Origin: Lachnospiraceae bacterium
Lineage (GTDB): Bacteria; Bacillota; Clostridia; Lachnospirales; Lachnospiraceae
Assembly (NCBI GenBank): GCA_022647575.1
Contig: JALCKY010000006.1
Span: forward strand, 124,001 to 188,000
Reading direction: 5' to 3'
Length of the DNA: 64,000 nucleotides
Shown: positions 16,749 through 25,571 of the stretch, in pieces
Numbering within the stretch: the stretch's first letter is position 1
Layout: each line of letters opens with the position of its first letter
The notes under the pieces: generated by a model
Told to the model about the DNA's origin: nothing
The model's input: only the letters and a program-made list of their open reading frames with translations
Databases searched by the model: none
Position numbers and translations under genes: made by a program

Positions 16749-18673
16749 GTGCGCCTGGCGGCGCACGTCTCTAACCGGTGAAAGTCCGGAATCCGCCCGG
16801 TAGGGGGAAGGATACAGCCGAAGGCAAGGGTGTCCATCGCGAGGTGGAATCTGAAGGAAGCCGGATGTCGGAAACATACTAACCGACGGGCAAATCTCTG
16901 GTCTGACGAACAGGAATCACATCAGGCCATGCATGAGGGTAAGGCTGCCAGACAAGTCGAAGCCCGGTAACTACACGGAATCATGCATGGTAAATGGGGC
17001 AGATGGATGGAGAGAAAGAGACGTGTGGTACCCGGGGAGGTCTGCATGCGGGCCCTGAAAGGGGTAAACACCGCACAAGGAAACGAGGCGGTGCTGAACG
17101 TGCAGAAGTCAGCAGAGGCCATAGTAGCCGGAAGGCAAAGGGCCGAATCAACAAGGAGTCCTGAGAACGACTGGGAAAGGAGAAGGACGGAATGGATGCA
17201 GAAAACAGAGACAGCTGCTCGCAAAAGGATAGTGCGGAACACGAAGGATATGTGAGAGCGCATCGCTCCTTCAACCGGATATGGAAGGGAAGGGACAGTG
17301 CACAGCCGGAACTCTTGGAAAGGATACTGGATAAGGACAACCTGAACAGGGCCTACAAGAGAGTGAAGGCAAACAAGGGAGCGCCGGGGATGGATGGAAT
17401 GACGATTGAAGCGGCACTCCCGTATCTGCGGGAGAACCAGAACGAACTGGTCGGGAAGATATGCAGGGGGGAAATATACCCCGAACCCGGTCAGGCGGGT
17501 GGAGATCCCGAAACCGGACGGCGGAATGCGGAAGCTTGGCATTCCCACCGTCATCGACCGCATCATCCAGCAGGCAATGGCACAGCAGCTGATGCCGATC
17601 TATGAGCCGGTGTTTGCGGATGGAAGCTATGGGTACAGGCCGGGGACGCAGTGCAAAGGACGCCATACGGAAAGTGAAGGAGTATGCGGAACAGGGTTAT
17701 ACATACGCAGTGGTGCTTGACCTGTCCAAATATTTCGACACAATCAACCACACAATCCTGCTGAACATCCTGAGGAGAAACATCAGGGATGAACGGGTAA
17801 TCCAGATGATAAAGAGATACCTGAAAAGCGGAGTGATGGAAGACGGCGTGGTGACGAAAACAGAGGAAGGGTCACCGCAGGGAGGGAACCTATCGCCCCT
17901 GCTGGCGAATATCTACCTCAACGAATTCGACCAGGAGTTTAAGAAACGGGGGGTGCCGTGCATCCGTTATGCAGACGATATCGTCCTGCTGGCGAAAAGC
18001 AGGAGGGCATCCGAAAGACTTCTGGAGTCCAGCACAAAATATCTTGAGGAGACGCTGAAACTGACGGTGAATCGGGAGAAGAGCAGAACGGTAAGCGTGT
18101 TTGCAATCCGAAATTTTAAGTTCCTTGGCTTTGCGCTGGGAAAGAACGGAAAAGGAATCTATGTACGCGTTCATGCAAAGTCATGGAAGAAGCTGAAAGC
18201 AAATCTGAAAAACCTTAGTTCCCGAAGGAACGTTCAGAGCATACGCCCGGCATTGGATAAACTGAAGGTGTATGTCAGAGGATGGCTGAACTACTACGGA
18301 ATTGCAGATATGAAGAACCCCCATAGAGGTACATCAACGGCTGGCTGTATCATCGAATACGCATGTGCATCTGGAAACAATGGAAGAAACCGGGAAACGA
18401 AGATGAGAAATCTTCATTAAGCTCGGGGTGCCGGATGCACTATGCCGCCTTTCAGGCAGGCTATACTCACGCAGGAGGTTACTGGTTCATTTCAAACGAA
18501 TACGGTCGCTATCAATATGGGCCTAACTAAAGAAAGACTGATACGCTCGGGCTTCTTATGACCTATCCCGTCGCGTATCAGTCAGTGCATGAAACTTGTT
18601 GAAAGCGCCGTGTACCGAACGGTACGCACGGTGCTGTGAGAGGACGGCGGCTAATCACCGCCTCCTACTCGAT
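16749..18673 (+). mobile_element. group II intron, degenerate
   Basis: The 5' end GTGCG at 16749 begins a hairpin (GTGCGCC/GGCGCAC) and a structured, gene-free 5' region to about 17190, as expected for domain I-IV RNA. Domain V is recognisable at 18604-18635, with an AGC catalytic triad, GAAC tetraloop and bulged stem. A domain VI hairpin (GGCGG/CCGCC) ends at about CTACTCGAT, 18673. The following exon CCATCAGC (18675-18682) equals the bases after the terminator in tRNA copy 1 (14660-14667), which confirms both boundaries. Insertion just behind a terminator hairpin is the habit of class C introns. The encoded maturase is broken, so it is probably not self-mobile. Confidence 0.88.
17192..18602 (+). 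pseudogene. group II intron reverse transcriptase/maturase, frameshifted
   Basis: Three overlapping frames reassemble into an LtrA-type protein. The N-terminus contains LDKDNLNRAYKRVKANKGAP, the middle contains IPKPDGGMRKLGIPTVIDR, and the catalytic part has LDLSKYFDTINH, SPQGGNLSPLLANI and the YADD active site (near 17970). The maturase X domain follows (HRIRMCIWKQWKK in an alternate frame near 18350). Extra bases are evident in CCCC at 17479-17482 and GGGG at 17642-17645, near 18315, and at least twice more before the stop near 18602. Either the gene has decayed or it shares the window-wide indel errors. Confidence 0.88.
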
Positions 18674-18728
18674 TCCATCAGCAATAGTCCTGAAAAGTAT
18701 GGCATATTGCGACAAAGTATCATTTTTA

Positions 18729-18779
18729 TTGACGGAAGAACCTTTGTATGATAAACTGACGCCAGGTGGGATATCCCAC
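18729..18779 (+). promoter_or_regulatory. toxin-antitoxin promoter and palindromic operator
   Basis: TTGACG (18729-18734) and TAAACT (18752-18757) are 17 bases apart. The perfect palindrome GTGGGATATCCCAC follows at 18766-18779, between the -10 box and the AAGGAGG of the antitoxin. This is where an autorepressing antitoxin would be expected to bind. Confidence 0.75.
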
Positions 18780-18792
18780 AAGGAGGCACGAA

Positions 18793-19029
18793 ATGAAAAC
18801 GATAAATGATTATACAACTCATCTTGATTCCAAAAAGAGGATTACTCTTCGGGGAGCCAGGTATCAGTATTACAAAGTAAATGAATATGTGAACGGATGC
18901 ATCCTGCTTGAACCGCAGGAGCTGCATTCTGTTGAGATATCTGAAAAAACTTTGAAAGATATGGACAGGGCAATTTCAAATTTCAAAGCTGGAAAAGCTT
19001 CAGAACCTGTCGATTTGTCGAACTTCTGA
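18793..19029 (+). CDS. putative antitoxin (AbrB-like)
   Basis: A 78-residue protein. HLDSKKRITLRGARYQYYKV followed by NGCILLEPQEL resembles the small swapped-hairpin beta fold of AbrB/MazE-type antitoxins. The helical, charged C-terminal part would suit toxin wrapping. The ATG at 18793 lies 6 bases after AAGGAGG. It is 12 bases upstream of the RelE-like gene and preceded by a palindromic operator, the standard antitoxin-first layout. The family call is by eye and could be wrong in detail. Confidence 0.65.
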   Translation: MKTINDYTTHLDSKKRITLRGARYQYYKVNEYVNGCILLEPQELHSVEISEKTLKDMDRAISNFKAGKASEPVDLSNF

Positions 19030-19041
19030 AGGGAATGGTAT

Positions 19042-19419
19042 ATGCCTGGGTATTATACGATAAGGATGGGAATTCCGGAAATGAAAGAATTATGGGATTC
19101 CCTTACGTCTAAGTATGCTGATGGAAGTATTTCAAAAACGGAACAGCTGATATATAGAAAATGGGGCAGTGCCTTAAAACATTTATCAATGGATCCAAAC
19201 TATCCGGGTCTTCAGACCCATGAAATATCGCCATTAACTAAGAGGTATGGTGTAAAAGTTTGGCAGTCTTACCTTGAAAATCGAAAGAGTTCTCCAATGA
19301 GAATGTATTGGGTATATGGACCGGGGAAAATGGATATCACGGTGATTGGATTGGAACCTCATCCGGAAGATAAGAAAAAAGGCGGCTATAATAAAGTGGT
19401 TCTTTCAGATATGGAGTAG
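19042..19419 (+). CDS. putative RelE/ParE-like toxin
   Basis: A 125-residue basic protein. Its C-terminal half, with MRMYWVYGPGKMDITVIG and LEPHPEDKKKGGYNKVVLS, resembles RelE/ParE-fold toxins, where positively charged residues and a final beta strand line the active surface. The N-terminal half (about 1-60) is helical. RelE relatives cut mRNA on the ribosome and ParE relatives act on gyrase, and I cannot decide between them. It is paired with the small gene upstream inside the second tRNA-bounded segment. Confidence 0.65.
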   Translation: MPGYYTIRMGIPEMKELWDSLTSKYADGSISKTEQLIYRKWGSALKHLSMDPNYPGLQTHEISPLTKRYGVKVWQSYLENRKSSPMRMYWVYGPGKMDITVIGLEPHPEDKKKGGYNKVVLSDME

Positions 19420-19456
19420 AAAAGCAGTGCAACACGGACGTGTTTAAAGTGACGGA

Positions 19457-19595
19457 ATGGTTACCCTATTCCGGTTGCCTCTCCGCGGATGATGCAGGAA
19501 CCTCCATTTTTCAATGATTTTCAGCCCTTTCAGGCTCCGAGTCCCGGAAGCAGCTGGATATAAGGCGCTCTTTTGGATGAAAATCCGGAAGAGCG
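19457..19595 (+). repeat. att-like repeat, copy 3
   Basis: It matches copy 2 across its whole length and the tRNA 3' end plus terminator over its last 60 bases, keeping the T-loop reading TCCGAGT. One extra A is present in GGATATAAGG. The hairpin (19564-19600) is followed by five T residues. It marks the right border of the second segment. The rest of the gene-free interval 19420-19788 has a small hairpin with T-run at about 19650-19690 and the promoter of the next small gene. Confidence 0.85.
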
Positions 19596-19788
19596 TTTTT
19601 GCTGCAATTTGGCAATAAACTCAGTAAAATGATATAGTGCATGAGCTGGCATGAAAATATGCCAACTTTCTTTTTGGCACTTTTTTTTATGACATATTGA
19701 AAAAAAGCACTATAATAATATTTAAGTAGGAAACTGTAAATCGGTCAGGCAAAAGACATAAGAAAGAGCAAAACATTGAGGAATAAAT

Positions 19789-19950
19789 ATGGATAAATTT
19801 ACAGAATTATTTTTAGCAGCAGCATGGATTATTTTTATTTCAACAGGAAGAAGTATGTCTTCAAGTATAATTATGATAGCAGCCGGGACATTAGCACTAA
19901 TTGAAATTGTTGCAAAAATAAATAAAGAGAAATTGGATTGCGTTAGTTAA
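19789..19950 (+). CDS. small membrane protein (53 residues), unknown
   Basis: The frame opens with ATG nine bases after GAGGAA and encodes one or two hydrophobic helices (AAAWIIFIST, then SIIMIAAGTLALIEIVA) with a short lysine-rich tail. An ATGACA/TATAAT pair 16 bases apart lies near 19690-19717. It is AT-rich and sits just outside the last att-like repeat. I do not recognise it. Its existence rests on the ribosome site and the composition, so it may be spurious. Confidence 0.45.
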   Translation: MDKFTELFLAAAWIIFISTGRSMSSSIIMIAAGTLALIEIVAKINKEKLDCVS

Positions 19951-20009
19951 TAGAAGAATCAACACCTCGCAAACAAACATATTTGCGTGCTTGATTAAAG
20001 TAAGCTTAC

Positions 20010-20051
20010 GAACCGGATTTTGTCTGTAAAAAAGACAGAATCCGGTTTTTC
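20010..20051 (+). terminator. intrinsic terminator
   Basis: A long stem (AACCGGATTTTGTCT with AGACAGAATCCGGTT) ends in TTTTT. It closes transcription from the small upstream gene. The remaining bases 20052-20250 show only a short direct repeat (ACGCTCGGG twice near 20167 and 20179). Confidence 0.85.
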
Positions 20052-20250
20052 TATGCGGCTATGCAGGACTTTCAAAAACATATGCTCTTTTGACGGCCAA
20101 GGAAAGCTTTTACAGGCAGGCATAGAATCCCAATGCCGGACGGCCGTCTGACTGGCCTGAATGACGCTCGGGTGCAACGCTCGGGCATAACGGGTATAAG
20201 GAAAGGCACATTCAATAATATTGTAAATAAAAATAAATTTAACAGATGTA

Positions 20251-20279
20251 TTGACTTTAAAATAATTCAATGATACATT
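20251..20279 (+). promoter_or_regulatory. promoter of the DUF2089/Bce-like operon
   Basis: TTGACT (20251-20256) and TACATT (20274-20279) have a 17-base spacer. An imperfect dyad (ATTGA...TCAAT, TGTA...TACA) spans the promoter and could be an autoregulatory site for the HTH protein encoded next. Confidence 0.7.
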
Positions 20280-20305
20280 AACTATATTAAAGAGAGGACG
20301 CAATA

Positions 20306-20614
20306 ATGGAGATAACGAATATTCCGCTCTGGATGAAGAACCTGGATGAAGAAGATCTTGCTTTTATCAGAAAGTTCGTCCTTGCCTCCGGGTCGATGAA
20401 GGAAATGGCAGAGCAGTACAAAGTAACCTATCCGACTGTGAGGCTTCACCTTGACCGGCTTATCCAGAAGATCGAGATTGGTGAGAAGACCGGGGAAGAT
20501 CCTTATATCACCCTGATCAAGAATCTTGCCCTGAAAAACGAGATATCCTTCGATGCCGCAAAACAGCTTGTGGGTGAATATCGCAATACATATAAGGAGG
20601 CACAGCAATCATGA
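20306..20614 (+). CDS. DUF2089-family helix-turn-helix protein
   Basis: A 102-residue protein of the DUF2089 type. MKEMAEQYKVTYPTVRLHLDRL is a clear helix-turn-helix (about residues 32-53), and an acidic helical C-terminal region follows. Such proteins commonly precede small membrane proteins and ABC transporters in Bacillota and are thought to regulate them, though few have been studied. Its stop overlaps the next start by four bases. It probably controls the operon running to 25468. Confidence 0.8.
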   Translation: MEITNIPLWMKNLDEEDLAFIRKFVLASGSMKEMAEQYKVTYPTVRLHLDRLIQKIEIGEKTGEDPYITLIKNLALKNEISFDAAKQLVGEYRNTYKEAQQS

Positions 20615-20931
20615 TATCTTCATTGATCATTTTTATGTTTGTCCTGGCAGCAGCTGCCATCGTGCTTGAAATCCGGGCCGTGAATAAGGGCGGGAAATAT
20701 ACCGGGTTTGTCCTTCCCGGACTGACCCTTCTGCTCTCTGTTTTTTTCCTTTATCTTTTCATGAACGGGAGCGAGGCCGGTGCGGGCGGATACATTGTGA
20801 CATTCCTTCTTCTGAACATTCCAACCATTGTACTGTTTCTTATCTGCCTGGCAGTTTCAAAGGACCGTGAAGCGGAAAAGAAAAGGGAAGAGGATAAAGA
20901 GCTTGAAAGCATAAGGATAACAGATCTGTAA
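20611..20931 (+). CDS. small integral membrane protein
   Basis: A 106-residue protein with three hydrophobic segments (about 3-20, 32-51 and 62-82) and a charged cytoplasmic tail rich in Lys and Glu. Translation is coupled to the DUF2089 gene by an ATGA overlap. A similar pairing in other genomes suggests a sensor or accessory role. The function is unknown. Confidence 0.7.
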   Translation: MISSLIIFMFVLAAAAIVLEIRAVNKGGKYTGFVLPGLTLLLSVFFLYLFMNGSEAGAGGYIVTFLLLNIPTIVLFLICLAVSKDREAEKKREEDKELESIRITDL

Positions 20932-20950
20932 CCGGCAGAACCGGGAGATA

Positions 20951-21008
20951 AAAAATGAGGGCGGTCTTGATTTGTATGAAATCAAGGGATTGCCCTCATT
21001 GTTTTTTT
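20951..21008 (+). terminator. internal terminator/attenuator
   Basis: AATGAGGGC pairs with GCCCTCATT and an inner CTTGATTT with AAATCAAG, followed by a run of T residues. It separates the regulator pair from the YxeA-ABC genes and would reduce expression of the latter unless a second promoter exists. Confidence 0.8.
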
Positions 21009-21037
21009 ATCCGGCACATCAGAAAGGAATTCAAACC

Positions 21038-21409
21038 ATGAAAGGAATAAAAAAGGGAATCATCATTGCTGCTGCCGCGGTTATCATACTACTGACGGCT
21101 GTCGGCATCCGGATCGCACAGGACCATTCCGGAAAAACATACTATACGCAGATTATCCATGAAGGCACGGCAACCGGTGAGGTCATGGATCAGTACTCGG
21201 TTGAGTATGAGTATCATGAACCGGGATTTGATGAGAATGGAAACCGGATTGATCTCGATTTCTACAGCAACAGGGAACGTGCTTTGAAGAAGGATGCCTA
21301 TCTTTCCATCGTTTACAACGATGACAACGGCGTGATTTCCTATAAAGAGATCAAGAAGGAAGAAATTCCGGAAAAGGCAGCGGAGGCATTGGAACACTAT
21401 GCTTCATAA
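21038..21409 (+). CDS. YxeA-family (DUF1093) secreted protein
   Basis: A 123-residue protein with an N-terminal membrane or signal segment (about 7-24) and the YxeA core. The core has a YYTQI strand, YEYHEPGFDENGN, an LKKDAYLSIVY stretch, and a final SYKEIKKEEIPEKAAEAL motif. YxeA proteins are encoded beside Bce-type peptide-sensing ABC transporters in Bacillota and may assist them. The ATG at 21038 follows AAAGGA, and a longer frame reaches back into the terminator. The stop overlaps the permease gene by 11 bases. Confidence 0.85.
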   Translation: MKGIKKGIIIAAAAVIILLTAVGIRIAQDHSGKTYYTQIIHEGTATGEVMDQYSVEYEYHEPGFDENGNRIDLDFYSNRERALKKDAYLSIVYNDDNGVISYKEIKKEEIPEKAAEALEHYAS

Positions 21410-22758
21410 TCTGGCAATCAGGAACATACGATACTATATGAAGAGCTATGCTGTCTACCTGGCAACGGTCGTATTCTGTGCCTGGACGTATACTGTCTTC
21501 GTTTCTTTCCTGAGGAATCCCTTAATCAAAGAGGTCATGGGAAACAGCCGGACGTACCAGGTACTCTTCCTGATGGCTGCAGGACTCCTTCTGATTTTTA
21601 CAGGCATTTTCGTTCTGTATTCCACGACCTGGTTCTTTGAGAAACGGGAGCGTGAGATCGGCATGTATCTTCTGATGGGTATCAGAAAGAGCCGTGTATG
21701 CTTCCTGCTGGTCATAGAAAATTCTGTCCTCGGAATGATGGCATCCGCTGTCGGGTTCACGGCAGGGCTTCTGACAGCACCGCTCCTGCAGATGCCGATA
21801 TTAGGGTCAAAGGATGCGTGCATCCTGTCCCCGGCGGATTCTGCCGTGATGCTGGCATGCTTTTGGGCAATCTTCATTCTGTCGGCTCTTTACAATGCGA
21901 GGCTGGTGGGAAAAAGTCAGCTGATCGAGCTGTTTAAGGCGGAACAGAAAGAAGAGGAGCCGCTTACCCTGAGTACCTGGCGTGCCGCCGTTTCGCTTAT
22001 TGTGCTCATTGCCGGATATGTCAGCATTTTCAGCGTAAAAGGGGCATCGAATATTTACCTTCTGCCCATCGGTTTTGGCATGGTCCTGCTCGGGACCTAT
22101 CTGGCTGTGCAGCAGGGGACGGGGTTTGTGACAAAGCATCTGCGGAAATCAGCACTGTGCGCAAAGAGTCTTCCGGCAAGGGTCAGCGTGACGGGAATCC
22201 TGTACCGTATCCGCCGTTATACCGGATCGTGGGCATCGGTCTCGCTTCTGATTGCCATTTCGATGAGTTCAGTCACGGCTGCCTACAGCATTTACGAAAA
22301 CGGCACGCTGGCGGTTGAGCATGCGGCAGGCGCAGAAGAGAAAGCATCGGCGCTTGTGTATTTGAATCTTACAGCAGCCATGGCGTTCCTCCTGATTCTG
22401 GTCTGTGCTGCTTTTGTTGCCGCAACAGCAAGCATGCTGTATTTCAAGGTGCTGTCGGAATTATACGGCGGACAGAAGAATTATGAAGCTCTTTATGAAC
22501 TGGGAGCCGGCCGTTCCGCGCTCCGAAGCATCCTGCGCCGTCAGATTACGATTATGTTTCTGGTTCCGTATCTGATCGGTGCCTTTCCATACGATGATGT
22601 TCACCTTCTACATTATCAGGAACAATGTCCTTGGCAGTGCTGTTCCGGTGGTTATCAGCATTGCGGGATATGCCGCCATATATATCCTTTACTGTGCACT
22701 GGCCGTACGGAACGGCAATACGCTTCTTGCGGCGATACAGAGAAGCAATGTCCAGTGA
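21399..22758 (+). CDS. Bce-like ABC transporter permease (FtsX family), frame broken near 22588
   Basis: A polytopic permease of about 453 residues once corrected. N-terminal helices and the REIGMYLLMGIRKS segment identify the FtsX/BceB superfamily, but the large extracellular domain of full BceB is missing, so it is a short member. The first frame diverges at TTTCC near 22588. Removing one C gives FHTMMFTFYIIRNNVLGSAV and a natural end at 22758, 18 bases before the ATPase gene. It is predicted to partner the ATPase at 22777. Confidence 0.82.
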
Positions 22759-22776
22759 AAAAGAAAGAGGCTGAAA

Positions 22777-23469
22777 ATGGATGAAGAAACTGTCCTTCGG
22801 ACAATCGGACTTGGCAAGACCTATTACAGGAAAGGATGTTCTTTCACGGCCCTTGAAAATGTAAGCATTTCGATTCGCCGAGGTGAGTTCGTAAGCATCA
22901 TGGGACCTTCCGGCGCAGGAAAAAGCACGCTGCTGAATATCATGGCGACCATCGACTGCCCGACGGAAGGCAGGATCCTGATCGACGGGCGGGATGTGTC
23001 TGCCCTGAAGGCGGACGAACTGGCTGCCTTCAGGAGAGAGAAACTCGGCTTCATTTTTCAGGATTACAACCTTCTGGATCAGATGAATATCTATGAGAAC
23101 CTGACGCTTCCCGTCCTTCTTTCCGGAAAGGGAAAGGAAGAACAGATGAAGAGGGCGCAGGAGCTCGCCGGAGTCTTCCGCATTGAGAAACTGCTGGACA
23201 AGTATCCTGCTGAACTTTCCGGCGGGGAGAAACAGCGTGTCACGGCGGCAAGGGCCATCATCATGAATCCTTCCATTGTCTTTGCAGATGAGCCCACAGG
23301 GGCGCTTGACTCCGCATCGGCCAGAGGACTTCTGGAAATCCTGACGTACATGAACAAGGAGCAGAAGGTAACCATCGTGCTTGTCACCCATGACCCGTTT
23401 GCAGCAGGATACAGCAGCCGGATGATCAGGATCCGTGATGGGAGGATTGAAGCAGGAGGGCAGTCATGA
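22777..23469 (+). CDS. ABC transporter ATP-binding protein (BceA type)
   Basis: A 230-residue nucleotide-binding subunit. Walker A GPSGAGKST, signature LSGGEKQR, Walker B VFADEPTGALDS and the switch histidine VTHD are all intact. The YRKGCSFTALENVS opening is typical of BceA/MacB-type ATPases that serve peptide detoxification or lipoprotein-release systems. The start overlaps the extended shadow frame of the permease. The stop overlaps the following lipoprotein gene by four bases. Confidence 0.93.
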   Translation: MDEETVLRTIGLGKTYYRKGCSFTALENVSISIRRGEFVSIMGPSGAGKSTLLNIMATIDCPTEGRILIDGRDVSALKADELAAFRREKLGFIFQDYNLLDQMNIYENLTLPVLLSGKGKEEQMKRAQELAGVFRIEKLLDKYPAELSGGEKQRVTAARAIIMNPSIVFADEPTGALDSASARGLLEILTYMNKEQKVTIVLVTHDPFAAGYSSRMIRIRDGRIEAGGQS

Positions 23470-25468
23470 ATTTGCCGGGAAGACGGAGAATGCATCGGTC
23501 AGGACTGACTGTTTCCTGTGTCCTGCTCCTTGCCTGCCTGTCCTTCTGCGGATGCGCTTCGGCACAGCCGGCCGGTAAAGATGGCAGCACGGCAGCTGCG
23601 GAAAGCACGGCTGAGACAGAAAGTACGGTAAATCCGCCTGTTTCAGAAAATACGGATCCGGCCAGTACGGCGGAATCAAAAGAAACAGGCAATGCATTTT
23701 CAGAAAAAGAGGTTTATCAGACAGAAATACCGCAGGGGGCGGAAATCGGAATACTGTCTGCCTATGACAGCCGGCTTTTGATTACCTATCATCTGCAGCA
23801 GCAGTATGTCATCGCCATGCTCGATACAGAGGATGGTTCTTTCCGTGAAATCCTGCGTGCGGACGGTTATGCCAGAGGGGCTTTCCTTAAGAACGGAGAT
23901 TATTATACGCTGGACTCCGTAAATCAGGAAATGAAGATTTATTCACATGCGGATGATTCGGTCAGGAACGTCTATGCCGCATCGAGGAACGGGATTCCCA
24001 ACCAGAACGGGGAAGGAATCTGGGATGCGCAGGATATGACAGAACCCGATCACAACGGCACGGAGAATTTTTATGTCAACCATATTCAATATGAGCAGGG
24101 ACACCCTGAAAAGAATGCAGAGGGAACAGCGGAAGAGCAGAAGATGCCGGATGCCGTTTTCAAACTGATCTATGCGGAAGGACCTTATCTGTATTACCGT
24201 TATGCAAAAGCCGGCTACTATGAACGCACGGGACCATCGGACTATAACTCGACAATCTGCAGGCTGAACCGGGAGACATCTGAGACGGAAGAGTTTGCAG
24301 ACTGGATAAAAGGCACCGATCAGCCATATGGTCACAAGTCTGTCCTGTATCATTCCGAACTTCTGATTCCATGGGAGAATCCCGGCATGCTTTACACGGT
24401 TAAGGATGCCGACATCATGAATGCGGACGGTTCCCTGCTTCTGCTGAAAACCGGAGACAGCCTGCAGTTGACAGATGCTGATGCATCCCGTATGCTTCTG
24501 GAGGTTCCGTTCTCATCCGCTGCAGACGAATGGGTATCTTCGGCAATCAGCAGGGAAGGCCGTTTCATTGCAGTAGGCAAAGGGAGAGTCGTAACCGTTT
24601 ACCGGTGGAAAGGTGAAGGCAGCCCCGCTTCTAATGCAAAGAGCAGCCGGATCAGCGATCTGGAAGGCAGGATACAGGATGAGACGGCAGGAACTGCAGG
24701 ACAGGTACGGAGATCACGGTCATGGATGAAAAAATGATCGGGGAAGAATTCCAGCCGCAGCCGCTTACGAGCAATCTGAGAAAATATGCGGCGCTGCTTG
24801 AACTGAACACGGTCCTTGGGTATTTTCCCGAACATATGACGGAAGAGATAAAGCCTGAAGGAACCGGCCTCTTTCCGATCTGCCTGGCAGGGGACATGTC
24901 AGCCGCAGGGCTTACCTCTACCATTTCCGCGGATGGAAAGTTTTATATGGCTTTCAGCACAGGTTCTGCTTATGATGATGCCGGCAATCTGATTCCGGCT
25001 TCAAAGGATGTTTCCCTGGGTGAGACCATGATCCATGAAATGATGCATGCCATAGGCATGCGGCTGGAAAGTACCTTCATCAGCGGAAAAAGCGTTATGT
25101 CCTTATGGGATTCCATGGTGCCGCCTGAAAGTACCGACAGGGCTTACCAGAATACATACAGTGAAACGTGGGTGGGGCAGTACACGCTGGACGATCCGAC
25201 GGCGGCAAAAGATGATATCTGGTTTGAGGATGCTTATGCCAGGACCATGCCGGAAGAAGACCGCGCGGAGATCTTTAAAAGCCTCTTTCTTGGAGTACAC
25301 GATAACGGAGAATCATGGGATGCAGATTATCCGAATCTTCTGAAGAAAGGAAGGCTTCTGTGTGCGATGATCCGCTATGCATTTCCATCGGTCAGGGCGA
25401 CGCCTGCCGGAAGCATGTACTGGGAGCGAAACTTTGGGCAGGTATCGCTGGATACCTTTATCCCATGA
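23466..25468 (+). CDS. putative exported metallo-lipoprotein, frame broken near 24700
   Basis: After correction it has about 667 residues. An N-terminal export signal ends at SFCGCAS, a non-ideal lipobox, followed by a Ser/Thr/Glu linker and a beta-rich region (about 75-400) that may be a propeller. The first frame ends at 24737, and the frame from about 24700 continues through GEEFQPQPLTSNL to a helical domain with HEMMHAIG, an HExxH zinc-peptidase motif, and a downstream SETWVGQY. No internal ribosome site supports two proteins. It is coupled to the ABC genes and could be a surface peptidase or substrate-binding partner. The family is not recognised. Confidence 0.65.
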
Positions 25469-25472
25469 GACT

Positions 25473-25509
25473 CTCTTTTGGATAAATATCCGGAAGAGCG
25501 TATTTTTTT
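25473..25509 (+). terminator. intrinsic terminator (repeated hairpin family)
   Basis: CTCTTTTGGAT...ATCCGGAAGAG with a T-run. It is the same hairpin as that after the tRNA at 14617, here closing the Bce-like operon. Confidence 0.85.
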
Positions 25510-25519
25510 AATTTGCCTG

Positions 25520-25550
25520 TTGACTCTGACGCTGCGTCATGGAATATGCT
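25520..25550 (+). promoter_or_regulatory. MerR-type promoter with 19-bp spacer and dyad
   Basis: TTGACT (25520-25525) and TATGCT (25545-25550) are 19 bases apart, the over-long spacing recognised by MerR activators. The perfect dyad TGACG-CTG-CGTCA at 25527-25539 sits inside the spacer. The TipA-like regulator gene follows at 25572. Confidence 0.85.
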
Positions 25551-25571
25551 TTGGGTACACGGAGGAGAAAA

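Noticed and set aside
17192-18602. Retron or diversity-generating reverse transcriptase
   Set aside because: Maturase domain, intron domains V and VI and the 5' GTGCG identify a group II intron. No msr/msd or variable repeat is seen.
14650-19600. Prophage remnant
   Set aside because: No integrase, capsid, terminase or lysis genes. The contents and repeats fit small accretion segments.
24722-25468. Separate metalloprotease gene
   Set aside because: It starts within the preceding frame without a ribosome site. The sequence before its ATG (TEITV) stays in frame, so it is the second half of the lipoprotein.
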